Below, piece by piece: positions 49,916 through 59,095 of a DNA stretch of 64,000 nucleotides. Every line of letters begins with the position of its first letter. The stretch's first letter is position 1. The position numbers were made by a program, and so were the translations under genes. A model generated the notes under the pieces. The model was not told the DNA's origin. It searched no databases and saw only the letters and a list, made by a program, of their open reading frames with translations. Origin of the DNA: Nocardia terrae (lineage in GTDB: Bacteria > Actinomycetota > Actinomycetes > Mycobacteriales > Mycobacteriaceae); assembly GCF_009760405.1 (NCBI RefSeq), contig NZ_WRPP01000014.1:62001-126000 (forward strand), written 5' to 3'.

Positions 49916-51166
49916 GTGAGCGTTCCACAGGCCGTGCTTTTGGCAGTCCTGGCGGCCGTAGTCGGACTGGCCGTCGGAGGACTGCTCATTCCGTATGTGA
50001 ACGCCCGCCAGGAACGCCTGCGTGCCGCCACCGACACCGGGCTGACCATGTCGCAGGTCCTGGACTTGATCGTGCTCGCCTCCGAGTCCGGCATCGCCGT
50101 CGTCGACCAGTACCGGGACGTGGTGCTGGTGAACCCGCGCGCCGAGGAGCTGGGCGTGGTCCACGACCGCCTGCTCGACGAGCGCGCCTGGGCCGCGGTC
50201 GAACAGGTCCTGCACGGCGGCCAGGACGTGGAATTCGAGCTCACCGCCAAGATCCCCATGCCCGGCCGCGCCCGCCTCGCTGTCCGAGGAGTTGCTCGGC
50301 CGCTCTCCCAGGAGAATCCGAACTTCGTGGTCCTGTTCGCGGACGACGATTCCGAGCAGGCCCGCATGGAGGCCACCCGCCGCGACTTCGTCGCCAATGT
50401 GAGCCACGAGCTCAAGACCCCGGTCGGCGCCATGAGCCTGTTGGCGGAGGCGTTGCTGGAGTCCGCCGACGATCCGGATTCGGTGCGGCACTTCGGCGAA
50501 CGCCTGCACGGCGAGGCCCGCCGCATGGGCAAGATGGTGACCGAGCTGATCGCGCTGTCGCGCCTGCAGGGCGCCGAACGGCTGCCGGAACTCGAGGCCG
50601 TCCAGGTCGACACCGTCGTCACGCAGGCCATCGAGCGCTCCCGCAATGTCGCCGAGGCCGCGGGCATCACCGTCTCCACCGACGCCACCAGCGGCCTGGA
50701 GGTGCTCGGCGACCAGACGCTGCTGGTGACGGCCCTGTCCAACCTGGTCGAGAACGCCATCGCGTATTCGCCGCGCGGCTCCCACGTGTCGGTGAGCCGG
50801 GCGTTGCGCGGCGGCTACGTCAATATCGCGGTCACCGATCGCGGTATCGGCATCTCCAAGGAGGACCAGGAGCGCGTCTTCGAACGTTTCTTCCGGGCCG
50901 ACAAGGCGCGCTCGCGTGCCACCGGCGGTACCGGCCTCGGGCTGGCTATCGTCAAGCATGTGGCCGCCAACCACAACGGTGAGATCACCCTGTGGAGCAA
51001 ACTGGGCACCGGATCGACGTTCACCCTGCGTATCCCGGCCCACCCTGCCGATTCCAACGGGCAGGTCGACAAGAAGCTTGCCGCCGGGGTTCCGGTGGCC
51101 AAGAAGGAAAGCGGTCCGCGTCCCCTCGGGCGGGCCAGAACCAACGGTGTGGAGGCAACCCGATGA
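49916..51166 (+). CDS. senX3: Sensor histidine kinase of the phosphate-responsive system
   Basis: 416 residues. Two N-terminal membrane helices are not both clear (one strong at about 5-27), followed by a PAS domain (about 45-145), the dimerisation helix with phospho-acceptor His164 (NVSHELKTP) and the ATPase domain with NLVENAIAYS, DRGIGI and GGTGLGLAIV. SenX3 phosphorylates RegX3 when phosphate is scarce. GTG 49916; the stop overlaps regX3 (ATGA). Syntenic with Rv0490-Rv0491. Confidence 0.94.
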   Translation: MSVPQAVLLAVLAAVVGLAVGGLLIPYVNARQERLRAATDTGLTMSQVLDLIVLASESGIAVVDQYRDVVLVNPRAEELGVVHDRLLDERAWAAVEQVLHGGQDVEFELTAKIPMPGRARLAVRGVARPLSQENPNFVVLFADDDSEQARMEATRRDFVANVSHELKTPVGAMSLLAEALLESADDPDSVRHFGERLHGEARRMGKMVTELIALSRLQGAERLPELEAVQVDTVVTQAIERSRNVAEAAGITVSTDATSGLEVLGDQTLLVTALSNLVENAIAYSPRGSHVSVSRALRGGYVNIAVTDRGIGISKEDQERVFERFFRADKARSRATGGTGLGLAIVKHVAANHNGEITLWSKLGTGSTFTLRIPAHPADSNGQVDKKLAAGVPVAKKESGPRPLGRARTNGVEATR

Positions 51167-51852
51167 CGAGTGTGCTGATCGTCGAGGACGAGGAGTCGCT
51201 GGCCGATCCGCTCGCGTTCCTGCTGCGCAAGGAGGGGTTCGAGGTCACGGTGGTGGGTGACGGCCCGTCCGCCCTGTCCGAGTTCGACCGTTCCGGCGCG
51301 GATATCGTCCTGCTCGATCTCATGCTCCCCGGCATGAGCGGCACCGACGTGTGCAAGCAGTTGCGTGCTCGCGGCAGCGTCCCGGTCATCATGGTGACCG
51401 CGCGCGACAGCGAGATCGACAAGGTGGTCGGCCTGGAACTGGGCGCCGACGACTACGTCACCAAGCCCTACTCCTCGCGCGAGCTGATCGCCCGCATCCG
51501 CGCGGTGCTGCGCCGCGGCGCGGGCGAGGAGCCCGACAACGGCAGCGAGACCAGCGTGCTCGAGGCCGGCCCGGTGCGCATGGACGTGGACCGCCACACC
51601 GTGCAGGTCAACGGCAAGTCGGTGACCCTGCCGCTCAAGGAGTTCGATCTGCTCGAGTACCTGCTGCGCAACTCGGGTCGCGTGCTGACCCGCGGCCAGC
51701 TCATCGACCGCGTGTGGGGCGCCGACTACGTCGGTGACACCAAGACCCTCGACGTGCACGTGAAGCGCCTGCGCTCCAAGATCGAGGCCGACCCGGCCAA
51801 GCCGGAGCACCTGGTCACAGTGCGCGGCCTGGGCTACAAGCTCGAGGCGTAG
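51163..51852 (+). CDS. regX3: Response regulator of the phosphate-responsive system
   Basis: 229 residues. Receiver domain with Asp52 (LLDLMLPGMSG) and Lys (VTKPYSS), and an OmpR/PhoB-type winged-helix DNA-binding domain from about 130 (LPLKEFDLLEYLLRNSGRVL in parts LPLKEFDLLEYLL and NSGRVLTRGQL). RegX3 activates phosphate uptake genes and affects ESX secretion in mycobacteria. ATG 51163 has GGAGG 10 nt upstream. Its transcript ends in a strong terminator. Confidence 0.95.
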   Translation: MTSVLIVEDEESLADPLAFLLRKEGFEVTVVGDGPSALSEFDRSGADIVLLDLMLPGMSGTDVCKQLRARGSVPVIMVTARDSEIDKVVGLELGADDYVTKPYSSRELIARIRAVLRRGAGEEPDNGSETSVLEAGPVRMDVDRHTVQVNGKSVTLPLKEFDLLEYLLRNSGRVLTRGQLIDRVWGADYVGDTKTLDVHVKRLRSKIEADPAKPEHLVTVRGLGYKLEA

Positions 51853-51870
51853 GCCCCGAACCACGAAAAG

Positions 51871-51915
51871 AACCCGCCCGCCTCGCAATCGCGAGGCGGG
51901 CGGGTTTCATGCTTT
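51871..51915 (+). terminator. Rho-independent terminator after regX3
   Basis: 16-bp stem AACCCGCCCGCCTCGC with AATC loop, then TTTCATGCTTTCT. Confidence 0.83.
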
Positions 51916-51958
51916 CTCCCCGACCAAGATTCGTGCGTCCCCCCCCGCCGTCGGCGAA

Positions 51959-52315
51959 CTATGCGTTCGGATCCGACTGCATGTTGTAGACCCACGCGGT
52001 GCCGAGGCCCGGAATCTCCTGCTGGTTGAGGATGATCCAGCCCAGGCCCGGGTTGTCCTGCTGCATGCAGCCGTACAGCGGCACGTCCGCGCCGTTGCCC
52101 TTGCAGGCGATGGTGTGGCTGGTGCCGTACGGGCTGACGATGATCTGCTTGCCGGCGTCCTTGGCACCCAGCACGGCGGGATCGTTGTAGATGACGAAGT
52201 TGGCGGTCTGATCGGAGTAGGCGTTGGGATCGGCGTTATCAGCGAAGGCTTGCGGCGCGAGGGAGACAACGGCACCGGCGGCCAGAGCGGCGACGGCGAG
52301 GGTTTTCTTGATCAT
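51959..52315 (-). CDS. Small secreted protein, unknown function
   Basis: 118 residues. Signal peptide (about 1-25, cleavage at AFA-DN); mature part about 93 residues with two cysteines (Cys in TIACKGN and YGCMQQ) that could form a disulfide. No domain recognised. ATG 52315. An 8-C tract (51939-51946) just beyond the stop is a possible slippage point but lies outside the frame. Confidence 0.65.
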   Translation of the reverse strand: MIKKTLAVAALAAGAVVSLAPQAFADNADPNAYSDQTANFVIYNDPAVLGAKDAGKQIIVSPYGTSHTIACKGNGADVPLYGCMQQDNPGLGWIILNQQEIPGLGTAWVYNMQSDPNA

Positions 52316-52491
52316 GGCCAGTGTGTCTAACACGTCTCGGTGAATTGGCAATAGCCGATCGATGTCGGGCGCACTTCCGGCTATTCACAGACCGAGGTCA
52401 CGGGACCGAGAGGACAACGAAATATACTTCCACGCAGCCTGATTCGATTGCCGGGCGCGGGCACCCATTGTTCACCCGCCGGACATCTGGA

Positions 52492-52884
52492 CTACGAGCC
52501 CGCACTGCCGGTGCCCAGGGAACCGGAGCCGAAGGGCGCATCGGAGACCTGTACCACGATCGACCGGTTCTCGGAGCCCTGCGAGACGGTGAGGACGTGC
52601 TGACCGGTGGTCATGGGCCGCCAGCTGATGGAGGCGTGTCCGGGCGGCGACTGGATCTTGGGCGGGCCGATCTGGACGCCGTTGTCGCTGAAGTACACGA
52701 GCTGGCCGATCGAGGCGCCGCCGAGCGTGGCCGAGACCGTGTACGCCTTGTCCACCACCAGGTTGCCCGGGTCGATGCCGACGCTGTCGACAGTGGCCGA
52801 AGCGGAAGGGGCCGCGAGCCCGGCCGCGGCGACCAGGGCCGCGAAACCGGTGATTCCAGAACCGATTCGACGCACGGCAAGCAC
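52492..52884 (-). CDS. Secreted Ig-like protein, paralog 1 (short)
   Basis: About 130 residues starting at GTG 52884 (GTG 52875 also possible). A signal peptide (to about ASA-TV) is followed by one Ig-like beta domain with YFSDNGVQI and HVLTVSQGSENRSI. It is related to the next two genes through the Y[WF][SA]DNG motif and the H-V-x-T-x-SQG/TQN block, but lacks their Thr/Pro-rich tail. Function unknown; secreted beta-domain scaffold or adhesin suggested. Confidence 0.62.
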   Translation of the reverse strand: MLAVRRIGSGITGFAALVAAAGLAAPSASATVDSVGIDPGNLVVDKAYTVSATLGGASIGQLVYFSDNGVQIGPPKIQSPPGHASISWRPMTTGQHVLTVSQGSENRSIVVQVSDAPFGSGSLGTGSAGS

Positions 52885-53009
52885 ACTAGGGGACCGAGAG
52901 TCTGAATCGGAGGCGTTTCGCAAAAATTCCGCAGCGAGCGTCCGCTTGGTTTGTTCGAGCGTGACGGGATCCGGAGCGGATCCCGTCACGCCTAGGTGCG
53001 GAGACCGGA

Positions 53010-53594
53010 CTAGCTGCTGCCGAACAATCCCCGCAACAGTGCGCTGACCAGCGAGCCCGCGCTACCGGTCGCGCTGCCCGTGCCGCCGCTGCCACTGCCG
53101 CTCCCACTGCTCGGCTGGCTGGTCGACGGGTTGGCGGTAGGCGGCGTGGCCTGGGCCGGAACCGCCGGCGCGGTGGTGGTCGGCGCGGTCGTGGTGGTCG
53201 GCGGGACCGGAGTCGTGGTGGTCGTGCCCGCGCCCGAACCGTCGTTCACGTCCACGACCAGGTATTGCGTGCTGCTGCCCTGCGAGGCCGTGATGACGTG
53301 GCGGCCCGCGGTGGCGGGCACCCAGTCCAGATTGGATTCGCCCATCGGCCACGGCATCTTGCCGTTCGGGGTGAGGCTGGTGCCGTTGTCACTCCAGTAG
53401 ACGGTCTGGCCGAACAACGGACCCGACAGCGAGGCGTGCAGCCCGTAGGAGGTGCCGACGGTCGGCGAGTTGTTGGAGATGGTGATCACGTCGACGTCGG
53501 CGGTCGCCGCGGGCGACATGACGGCCACGACCGCGGCGGCGGTGGCGCCGGCCAGCCCGGCCCCGATCGCGCGGCCGGAGGACTTGTTGCGCAT
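53010..53594 (-). CDS. Secreted Ig-like protein with Thr/Pro-rich tail, paralog 2
   Basis: 194 residues. Signal peptide (to about ATA-DV), one Ig-like domain (about 34-115; YWSDNGTSL, HVITASQGSSTQY), then a Thr/Pro stretch (TTTTTPVPPTTTTAP) and Ser/Gly-rich C-terminus. The disordered tail looks like a wall-spanning stalk. No sortase motif or lipobox is visible. ATG 53594. It is 16 nt downstream of the next paralog. Confidence 0.72.
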   Translation of the reverse strand: MRNKSSGRAIGAGLAGATAAAVVAVMSPAATADVDVITISNNSPTVGTSYGLHASLSGPLFGQTVYWSDNGTSLTPNGKMPWPMGESNLDWVPATAGRHVITASQGSSTQYLVVDVNDGSGAGTTTTTPVPPTTTTAPTTTAPAVPAQATPPTANPSTSQPSSGSGSGSGGTGSATGSAGSLVSALLRGLFGSS

Positions 53595-53609
53595 GGGAAT
53601 TCCTGTTCG

Positions 53610-54293
53610 TCAGAGACCGAACGGCAGGCCGTTGGCGCTGCCGGTGCCACCGCCGCCGCTCGGGGCGGGCGTCGTGGTGGTGGGAACCGTTGTGGTGGTG
53701 GGCGGCTCGGTCGTGGTGGTGGGCGGGGCCGTGGTAGTGGTCGGGGGAACCGTTGTGGTGGTGGGCGGTTCAGTGGTGGTGGGCGGGGCCGTGGTCGTCG
53801 TCGGCGGGGCCGTGGTGGTCGTCGTCGGCGGCGCCGTGGTGGTGGTCGTGGGCGGGGCCGTGGTGGTCGTGGTGGGTGGCACCGTGGTGGTCGTCGGCGG
53901 GACCGTCGTGGTGGTGGTGCCGTCGCTGACGGTCACCGTCACGGATTGGGTGACGCCGTTCTGAGTGCACGTAAGGGTGTGCTGCCCTGGGGTTTTGGGC
54001 GTCCAGTCGAGGCTGGCGTTGTACGGCGGCCACGGGACCTTGCCGACGGGGGTGAGGCTGTTGCCGTTGTCGGCCCAGTAGACGAGCAGGCCGAACGACG
54101 CACCGGACAGGCTGGCGTGCAGCGTGTAGGTGTTGTTGACCGTCCAGTTCGATCCGGAGATGGTGACCGAGTCGACGTTGGCGTGGGCGGCCGGGGCCTC
54201 ATGGGTGGTCAGGACGCCGATGGCGCCGGTCGCGATGGCCAGTCCGGCGAGTCCGACGCCGATATGGCGGCCGCCCAAGGGGATTTTGCTCAC
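53610..54293 (-). CDS. Secreted Ig-like protein with long Thr/Pro repeat tail, paralog 3
   Basis: 227 residues. Signal peptide (to about AHA-NV), one Ig-like domain (about 38-120; YWADNGNSL, HTLTCTQNGVTQS), then about 80 residues of repeated PPTTTT units with T/A/E/V variants. The tail may span the wall and vary in length by slippage. ATG 54293 begins the three-gene set. Function unknown; surface-exposed role inferred. Confidence 0.75.
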   Translation of the reverse strand: MSKIPLGGRHIGVGLAGLAIATGAIGVLTTHEAPAAHANVDSVTISGSNWTVNNTYTLHASLSGASFGLLVYWADNGNSLTPVGKVPWPPYNASLDWTPKTPGQHTLTCTQNGVTQSVTVTVSDGTTTTTVPPTTTTVPPTTTTTAPPTTTTTAPPTTTTTAPPTTTTAPPTTTEPPTTTTVPPTTTTAPPTTTTEPPTTTTVPTTTTPAPSGGGGTGSANGLPFGL

Positions 54294-54401
54294 TGTGCGT
54301 ACTCCTGTGCTGCGACCCCCGAGGGGTAGGGGTCGGTGGCACAGTAGGTGAGCAACTATGTGAAATTCTCAGTTTTCAGAAAAATCCCGGCAAGTATTTC
54401 G

Positions 54402-55307
54402 CTACTGCCGCGCGGGCTTGGCCTTCTTGGCGGGCTTCTCGGCCGCCGCGGCCTCGGCGGCCTTCTCCTGCGCGATGGCCGTCGCCGGGTGCACCGCCAC
54501 GATGCCCAACCCCTGCCGTCGCTTGCAGTGCTGCGCCAGCTCGTCATAGGCGGGCTTGCCGATCAGCTCGATCAACTCGGGCGCGTAGGCCTCCCACACC
54601 GGCCGGGTGCCGACGTGCGCGTCGGGCGAACCCGTGCAGTACCAGTTCAGGTCGAGCCCGCCGGGACCCCAGCCGCGCCGGTCGTATTCGGTGATGACGG
54701 TCCGCAGGATCTCCACCCCGTCGGGCCGGTCCACCCAGTCCTGCGTCCGGCGGATGGGCAGCTGCCAGCACACTTCCGGCTTCACCGTGAGCGGCTCCAG
54801 CCCCTTGCGCAGCGCCATGGTGTGCAGCGCGCAGCCGATGCCCTCGCTGAAGCCGGGCCGGTTCAGGAAGATGCACGCGCCGTCGACACGCCGGGTGCGC
54901 AACGCCGGTTCGTCGTCGAGGTCGTCCTCTTCCAGATACAGCTTCTTACGGACCCGGCCCTGCTCGTCGGTCGCCTTGTCCATCAGCTGCCAGTCGTCGG
55001 CTGTGAGCATTTTCACAGCCCGGTGCAGCTTCTTGCCGTCCTCGGCGTCGGAGAGGAACGCGCCGTGGGAACAGCAGCCGTCGTTCTCGCGGCCGTCGAT
55101 GATGCCCTGGCATGCCGGAGTGCCGAAAACGCAGGTCCAGCGCGAGAGCAGCCAGGTCAGATCGGCCGCGATCAAATGCTCGTCATTAGCTGGATCCACG
55201 AATTCGATCCACTCGCGCGGAAAGTCGAGTTCCACCTCGGGCGTCGGGTCGATCTTCGCCGCTGGTCGCAGCCCGGTCGGTCCGCTCGCCGATGCCCCTG
55301 TCGTCAC
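54402..55307 (-). CDS. Conserved Cys-rich protein (DUF3109/Rv0495c-like)
   Basis: 301 residues. Cysteine-rich: CVFGTPACQGI, CCSHGAF, GACIFLN, CALHTM, CWQLPIRR, NWYC, CKRR, with spacing like a metal or Fe-S site of the YkgJ/DUF3109 type. Lys/Ala-rich C-terminal tail. Syntenic with Rv0495c, which has been linked to redox homeostasis in mycobacteria. GTG 55307; divergent from ppx. Confidence 0.85.
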   Translation of the reverse strand: MTTGASASGPTGLRPAAKIDPTPEVELDFPREWIEFVDPANDEHLIAADLTWLLSRWTCVFGTPACQGIIDGRENDGCCSHGAFLSDAEDGKKLHRAVKMLTADDWQLMDKATDEQGRVRKKLYLEEDDLDDEPALRTRRVDGACIFLNRPGFSEGIGCALHTMALRKGLEPLTVKPEVCWQLPIRRTQDWVDRPDGVEILRTVITEYDRRGWGPGGLDLNWYCTGSPDAHVGTRPVWEAYAPELIELIGKPAYDELAQHCKRRQGLGIVAVHPATAIAQEKAAEAAAAEKPAKKAKPARQ

Positions 55308-55372
55308 AACGCGGAACGCTAACAGCTCAGTCGCCTGGCCAGAAGTCGTGACGCACCCAGTACCGTGTTCTT

Positions 55373-56365
55373 GTGCGGCTCGGTGTACTCGATGTGGGAA
55401 GCAATACCGTCCACCTGCTCGTGGTGGACGCGCATCGTGGTGGACACCCGATGCCGATGAGTTCGACGAAGTCCGCGCTGCGGCTGTCGGAGAGCATGGA
55501 CGATCTGGGGCGGATCACGTCCACGGGCGCGGCCCGCCTGACGGCTACCGTAGCCGAATTCGCAAGCATCGCAAAGACTTCCGGTTGTGTGGAGCTGATG
55601 GCCTTCGCCACCTCGGCGGTCCGCGAGGCCACCAACTCCGATGAGGTGCTGGCCCGGGTGCGCCGCGAGACCGGCGTCAATCTGCAGGTGCTCTCCGGTG
55701 TCGACGAGGCTCGACACACTTTTCTCGCGGTACGCCGCTGGTACGGATGGAGCGCCGGGCGGATTCTCGATCTGGACATCGGCGGCGGCTCGCTGGAACT
55801 GAGCAACGGCGCGGACGAGGTGCCCGATGTGGCGCTCTCGCTGCAACTGGGCGCCGGCCGGTTGACGCGCGACTGGCTGCGCCACGACCCGCCGGGCAAG
55901 CGCCGCGTCGCGGTGCTGCGCGACTGGCTCGACGCCGAGCTGGTGCTGCCCGCCAAGCAGCTGCTCGAGGTGGGCCGACCGGATCTGGCGGTGGGCACCT
56001 CCAAGACCTTCCGCTCGCTGGCCCGGCTGACCGGGGCCGCCCCCTCTGTTGCGGGACCCCGGGTTCGGCGTACCCTCACCAGTTCCGGCCTGCGGCAGCT
56101 GATTGCGTTCATTTCGAGAATGACAGCCGCCGACCGGGCAGAATTGGAAGGCGTGAGTTCTGATCGGTCACAGCAACTCGTGGCCGGTGCGCTGGTCGCG
56201 GAGGCGAGTATGCGGGCACTGTCCCTGGACACGCTCGAAATCTGTCCCTGGGCACTGCGAGAGGGATTGATCTTGCGCAAGCTGGATACCGACCTGGATA
56301 GCGAACCGATAACCGGCGGCCCCGAGGGCGGCCTGTCGGGCCCGATCGAAACGGTGTCTCGATGA
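55373..56365 (+). CDS. ppx: Exopolyphosphatase (Ppx/GppA family)
   Basis: 330 residues. LDVGSNTVHLLVVD (6-19), FATSAVREATN and LDIGGGSLEL are the ASKHA phosphate motifs of the Ppx/GppA family. The enzyme releases phosphate from polyphosphate ends, or converts pppGpp; syntenic with Rv0496 (ppx). GTG 55373; ATGA overlap with the next gene. Functionally opposed to the PPK2 at 4403. Confidence 0.92.
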   Translation: MRLGVLDVGSNTVHLLVVDAHRGGHPMPMSSTKSALRLSESMDDLGRITSTGAARLTATVAEFASIAKTSGCVELMAFATSAVREATNSDEVLARVRRETGVNLQVLSGVDEARHTFLAVRRWYGWSAGRILDLDIGGGSLELSNGADEVPDVALSLQLGAGRLTRDWLRHDPPGKRRVAVLRDWLDAELVLPAKQLLEVGRPDLAVGTSKTFRSLARLTGAAPSVAGPRVRRTLTSSGLRQLIAFISRMTAADRAELEGVSSDRSQQLVAGALVAEASMRALSLDTLEICPWALREGLILRKLDTDLDSEPITGGPEGGLSGPIETVSR

Positions 56366-58134
56366 CCGAGGATGCAAGTCAGCTGTCCGTTGCCGAGCTA
56401 CTGGCGCGGAACGGGCAGCAAAGTGGGTCCCCCGCGAGCGGTGGGGGGCGTAGACGTCGAAGTGGCCGTGGCATTTCCGTCGCGGATCTGACCGGTGATA
56501 TTCCGGTGGTCCCGCGCAATGGATCGTCCTCGCACGCCGCGCCCGACGAAGAGGTGGTCGCTCCCGCGCCCGAACCCGCCCCGGTTGAATCGGACTATTC
56601 AAACTTTTCGAACTACTCGAATTATTCTGATTACTCGAACTTTTCGGATTACTCGGACCTCTCCTCCTCCGGATCCCCGGCAACACCGGACTATTCGGCG
56701 CCGGACTACTCGTCGTACGCCGCGGTACCCGATCCGGACCCGGTGTATTCCCCGGTGTCCGGGCCGATTTCGTACTACGACCCGCTGGCCCCCACCCCGC
56801 AGCCGCCGTCCCTACCCGAGCCGTCCGGCCGGGACTGGTCGGCGGGCCTGAACTGGCCGCCCACCGAGAATCCGCTACAACCGGACGGGCGCTCGGGTGG
56901 TGGCCGCCGCCGCAAGCCGGATCCGCTGGACTCCGAGGTGTCGCTGGATCGGCTGGGCGGCCCCGACCTGGATCGGCCGGGCGGAATCGACCCCGCCCCG
57001 CCCCGCGAGGGCGGCCGTCGCCGCCGCTACGACCCGGAGGACGACACCACCGACGAGGTGCGCCCGTTCCGCGGCGACTCCGCGATGCGCGGCCTGGAGG
57101 CAAGTTCGCGCCCGCAGCTCGACGAGCCCGCGCGCACCCAGTTCAACCCCGCGGCCCGCCCGCCCTTCGAGGACGTGGCCCGCACGCAGTTCAATCCGGC
57201 CGCCCCCGCGTGGTCGCCCGCGCCGGGACCCGAGCCGCTACCGCGCGCCCCGCGCGGCTTCGAACCGCCGCAGCCCGGCCCCGCGGCCCCGCCCATGTCG
57301 CGCTCGGCCCGCCGGCACGCCGAGTCTCAGCTGCCGCCCGGTCCGGCGCAGGCCCCGCCCGATGAGCGGCGCGGCGGCGTCGACCACGGCGCGGCCAACG
57401 GACTTCCGGCGTGGTCGGCGCGAAGACGGCCGGGTCCCGACGCCGATCGCGGCGATCAGGCGGCGGTGCCGACGGCCGCGTGGTCCGCGTCGCTGGCCGA
57501 CGACGATCAGCAGCTGCTCTCGGGTGAATCGGTTGCCGGTGATCTGCTCCGCGATGCCCACAATCGTGATGACGAACCCCGGGGCCGGAATTCACGCTTC
57601 GGCGATTCGGGCGGCGGCAAGCGTCGCGGCGGTGCTGCCCGTGGCCGCGTGGCGGTCGCTCCCGAGCCCGAACCCGACGATCACCTCACCGATTTCTACG
57701 AGCCGCTCGACGACGACGAGTACGACGATTACGACGACGAGCCCGAAACGTCCATGGCCGGACGGCTTTCCGCCTTCAAACAGAAGGCGGGGGCGATCGG
57801 CCGCAAGGCGGGGCGCGGCAGTGCCGTCAAGCCCGCCCGGGCGCGCGCCCGGGGCCGTTCCGACGAGGACGACAATCGCCGGCAATGGGCGGTGATCGCG
57901 GGCCAGAGTGTGGGCGCGGCGGTCGCGGGCATGTTGCTGTTCAAGGGTTTCGAACGCATGTGGGAAATGCTCCCGTGGGTGGCCCTGGCCCTGGCGATGA
58001 TCGTGATTCTCGGATTGGTCGCCTTGGTGCGCGTGCTGCGCCGGACCGATGACATTTTCTCCACTGTGATTGCCGTCGTCGTAGGCGTCTTTGTCACGCT
58101 CGGACCGCTAGCCTTTCTACTCAGTACGAACTGA
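56362..58134 (+). CDS. Large disordered membrane protein (Rv0497-like)
   Basis: 590 residues. A conserved N-terminus (LSVAELLARNGQ) and a GISVADLTGDIPVV block precede a long disordered region with a Tyr/Ser-repeat (DYSNFSNYSNYSDYSNF, about 74-92), Arg/Pro/Asp-rich stretches, and a C-terminal pair of membrane helices or more (about 510-588). Cytoplasmic disorder with membrane anchorage suggests a scaffold; the Tyr/Ser repeat could be phosphorylated. It overlaps ppx. Much longer than I expect for the mycobacterial counterpart. Confidence 0.78.
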   Translation: MTEDASQLSVAELLARNGQQSGSPASGGGRRRRSGRGISVADLTGDIPVVPRNGSSSHAAPDEEVVAPAPEPAPVESDYSNFSNYSNYSDYSNFSDYSDLSSSGSPATPDYSAPDYSSYAAVPDPDPVYSPVSGPISYYDPLAPTPQPPSLPEPSGRDWSAGLNWPPTENPLQPDGRSGGGRRRKPDPLDSEVSLDRLGGPDLDRPGGIDPAPPREGGRRRRYDPEDDTTDEVRPFRGDSAMRGLEASSRPQLDEPARTQFNPAARPPFEDVARTQFNPAAPAWSPAPGPEPLPRAPRGFEPPQPGPAAPPMSRSARRHAESQLPPGPAQAPPDERRGGVDHGAANGLPAWSARRRPGPDADRGDQAAVPTAAWSASLADDDQQLLSGESVAGDLLRDAHNRDDEPRGRNSRFGDSGGGKRRGGAARGRVAVAPEPEPDDHLTDFYEPLDDDEYDDYDDEPETSMAGRLSAFKQKAGAIGRKAGRGSAVKPARARARGRSDEDDNRRQWAVIAGQSVGAAVAGMLLFKGFERMWEMLPWVALALAMIVILGLVALVRVLRRTDDIFSTVIAVVVGVFVTLGPLAFLLSTN

Positions 58135-58147
58135 GCAGGGAGCGGCA

Positions 58148-59080
58148 GTGGGGAATATCGTGCAAGCGCAGGGGGCGAGCACCGAGAACCGGGCGGAGCG
58201 AAGGGAAGTCCGGGTCGGGCTCTCGACCGCCTCGGTGTATCCGGAGAACACCGAGGCCGCGTTCCGGTACGCGGCCGAACTCGGATTCGACGGCGTGGAA
58301 CTCATGGTGTGGGCCGAACCGGCCAGTCAGTCGATTTCCACCGTGCAGCATTTCGCGCACAAGTACGACGTGCCGGTGCTGGCCGTGCACGCGCCGTGTC
58401 TGCTGATCTCGCAACGGGTCTGGGGGTCGGACCCGATCGCGAAGCTCACCCGCAGCGTGCACACCGCCGAGGCGCTGGGCGCGGCCACCGTGGTGGTGCA
58501 CCCGCCCTTCCGCTGGCAGCGCCGCTATGCCGAGGGCTTCGCGAAACAGGTTGCCGAACTGGAGAATTCGGGACCGGTCGCGGTGGCCGTGGAGAATATG
58601 TTCCCCATGCGCGCCGACACCCTGTTCCGCGGTAGCTCGATTCAGCGCCTGGAACGCCGCGGCGGCCATCCCGGCCCGTCCATCACCACTTTCAGCCCCT
58701 CCTACGACCCCACCGACGTCGGCTTCCGCCACTACACCCTCGACACCTCCCACACCGCGACCGCGGGCATGGACCCCCTGGTCCTGGCCGGTCGCATGGG
58801 TTCGGGCCTGACCCACCTGCACCTGGCCGACGGCCGCGGCGCCGCCACCGACGAGCACCTCATCCCGGGCGAGGGCACCCAGCCGGTGGCCGAGCTCTGT
58901 GAAATGTTGGTCCACAACGGTTTCGACGGCCAGGCCGTCATCGAGGTGAACACCCAGATGGCCCGCACCACCATGGACCGGGCCGCCATGCTCAATCGCG
59001 CACTGCAGTTCGCGCGCAAACACCTGAACGATTTCTCGCCCGCTCCGACTCCGGAACCGACCGCCGCGCACCGCGGCTGA
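58148..59080 (+). CDS. TIM-barrel sugar isomerase/epimerase-like protein (Rv0498-like)
   Basis: 310 residues. Xylose isomerase-like TIM barrel (AP endonuclease 2 superfamily) with ELGFDGVELMVW, VHAPCLL, VAVENMFP, HLHLADG and IEVNTQ at strand ends, positions where metal ligands (Glu, His, Asp) sit. Reaction unknown. GTG 58148 has AGGGAG upstream. It follows the disordered membrane gene by 13 nt. Confidence 0.84.
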   Translation: MGNIVQAQGASTENRAERREVRVGLSTASVYPENTEAAFRYAAELGFDGVELMVWAEPASQSISTVQHFAHKYDVPVLAVHAPCLLISQRVWGSDPIAKLTRSVHTAEALGAATVVVHPPFRWQRRYAEGFAKQVAELENSGPVAVAVENMFPMRADTLFRGSSIQRLERRGGHPGPSITTFSPSYDPTDVGFRHYTLDTSHTATAGMDPLVLAGRMGSGLTHLHLADGRGAATDEHLIPGEGTQPVAELCEMLVHNGFDGQAVIEVNTQMARTTMDRAAMLNRALQFARKHLNDFSPAPTPEPTAAHRG

Positions 59081-59095
59081 ATTCTTTTCGGCGTA

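Noticed and set aside
51935..51950. Frameshift at the 8-C tract
   Set aside because: It lies beyond the stop of the small secreted protein, and no frame continues through it with recognisable sequence.
53640..53930. CRISPR-like or minisatellite array
   Set aside because: The GT-rich repeats are the coding sequence of PPTTTT units; no unique spacers are present.
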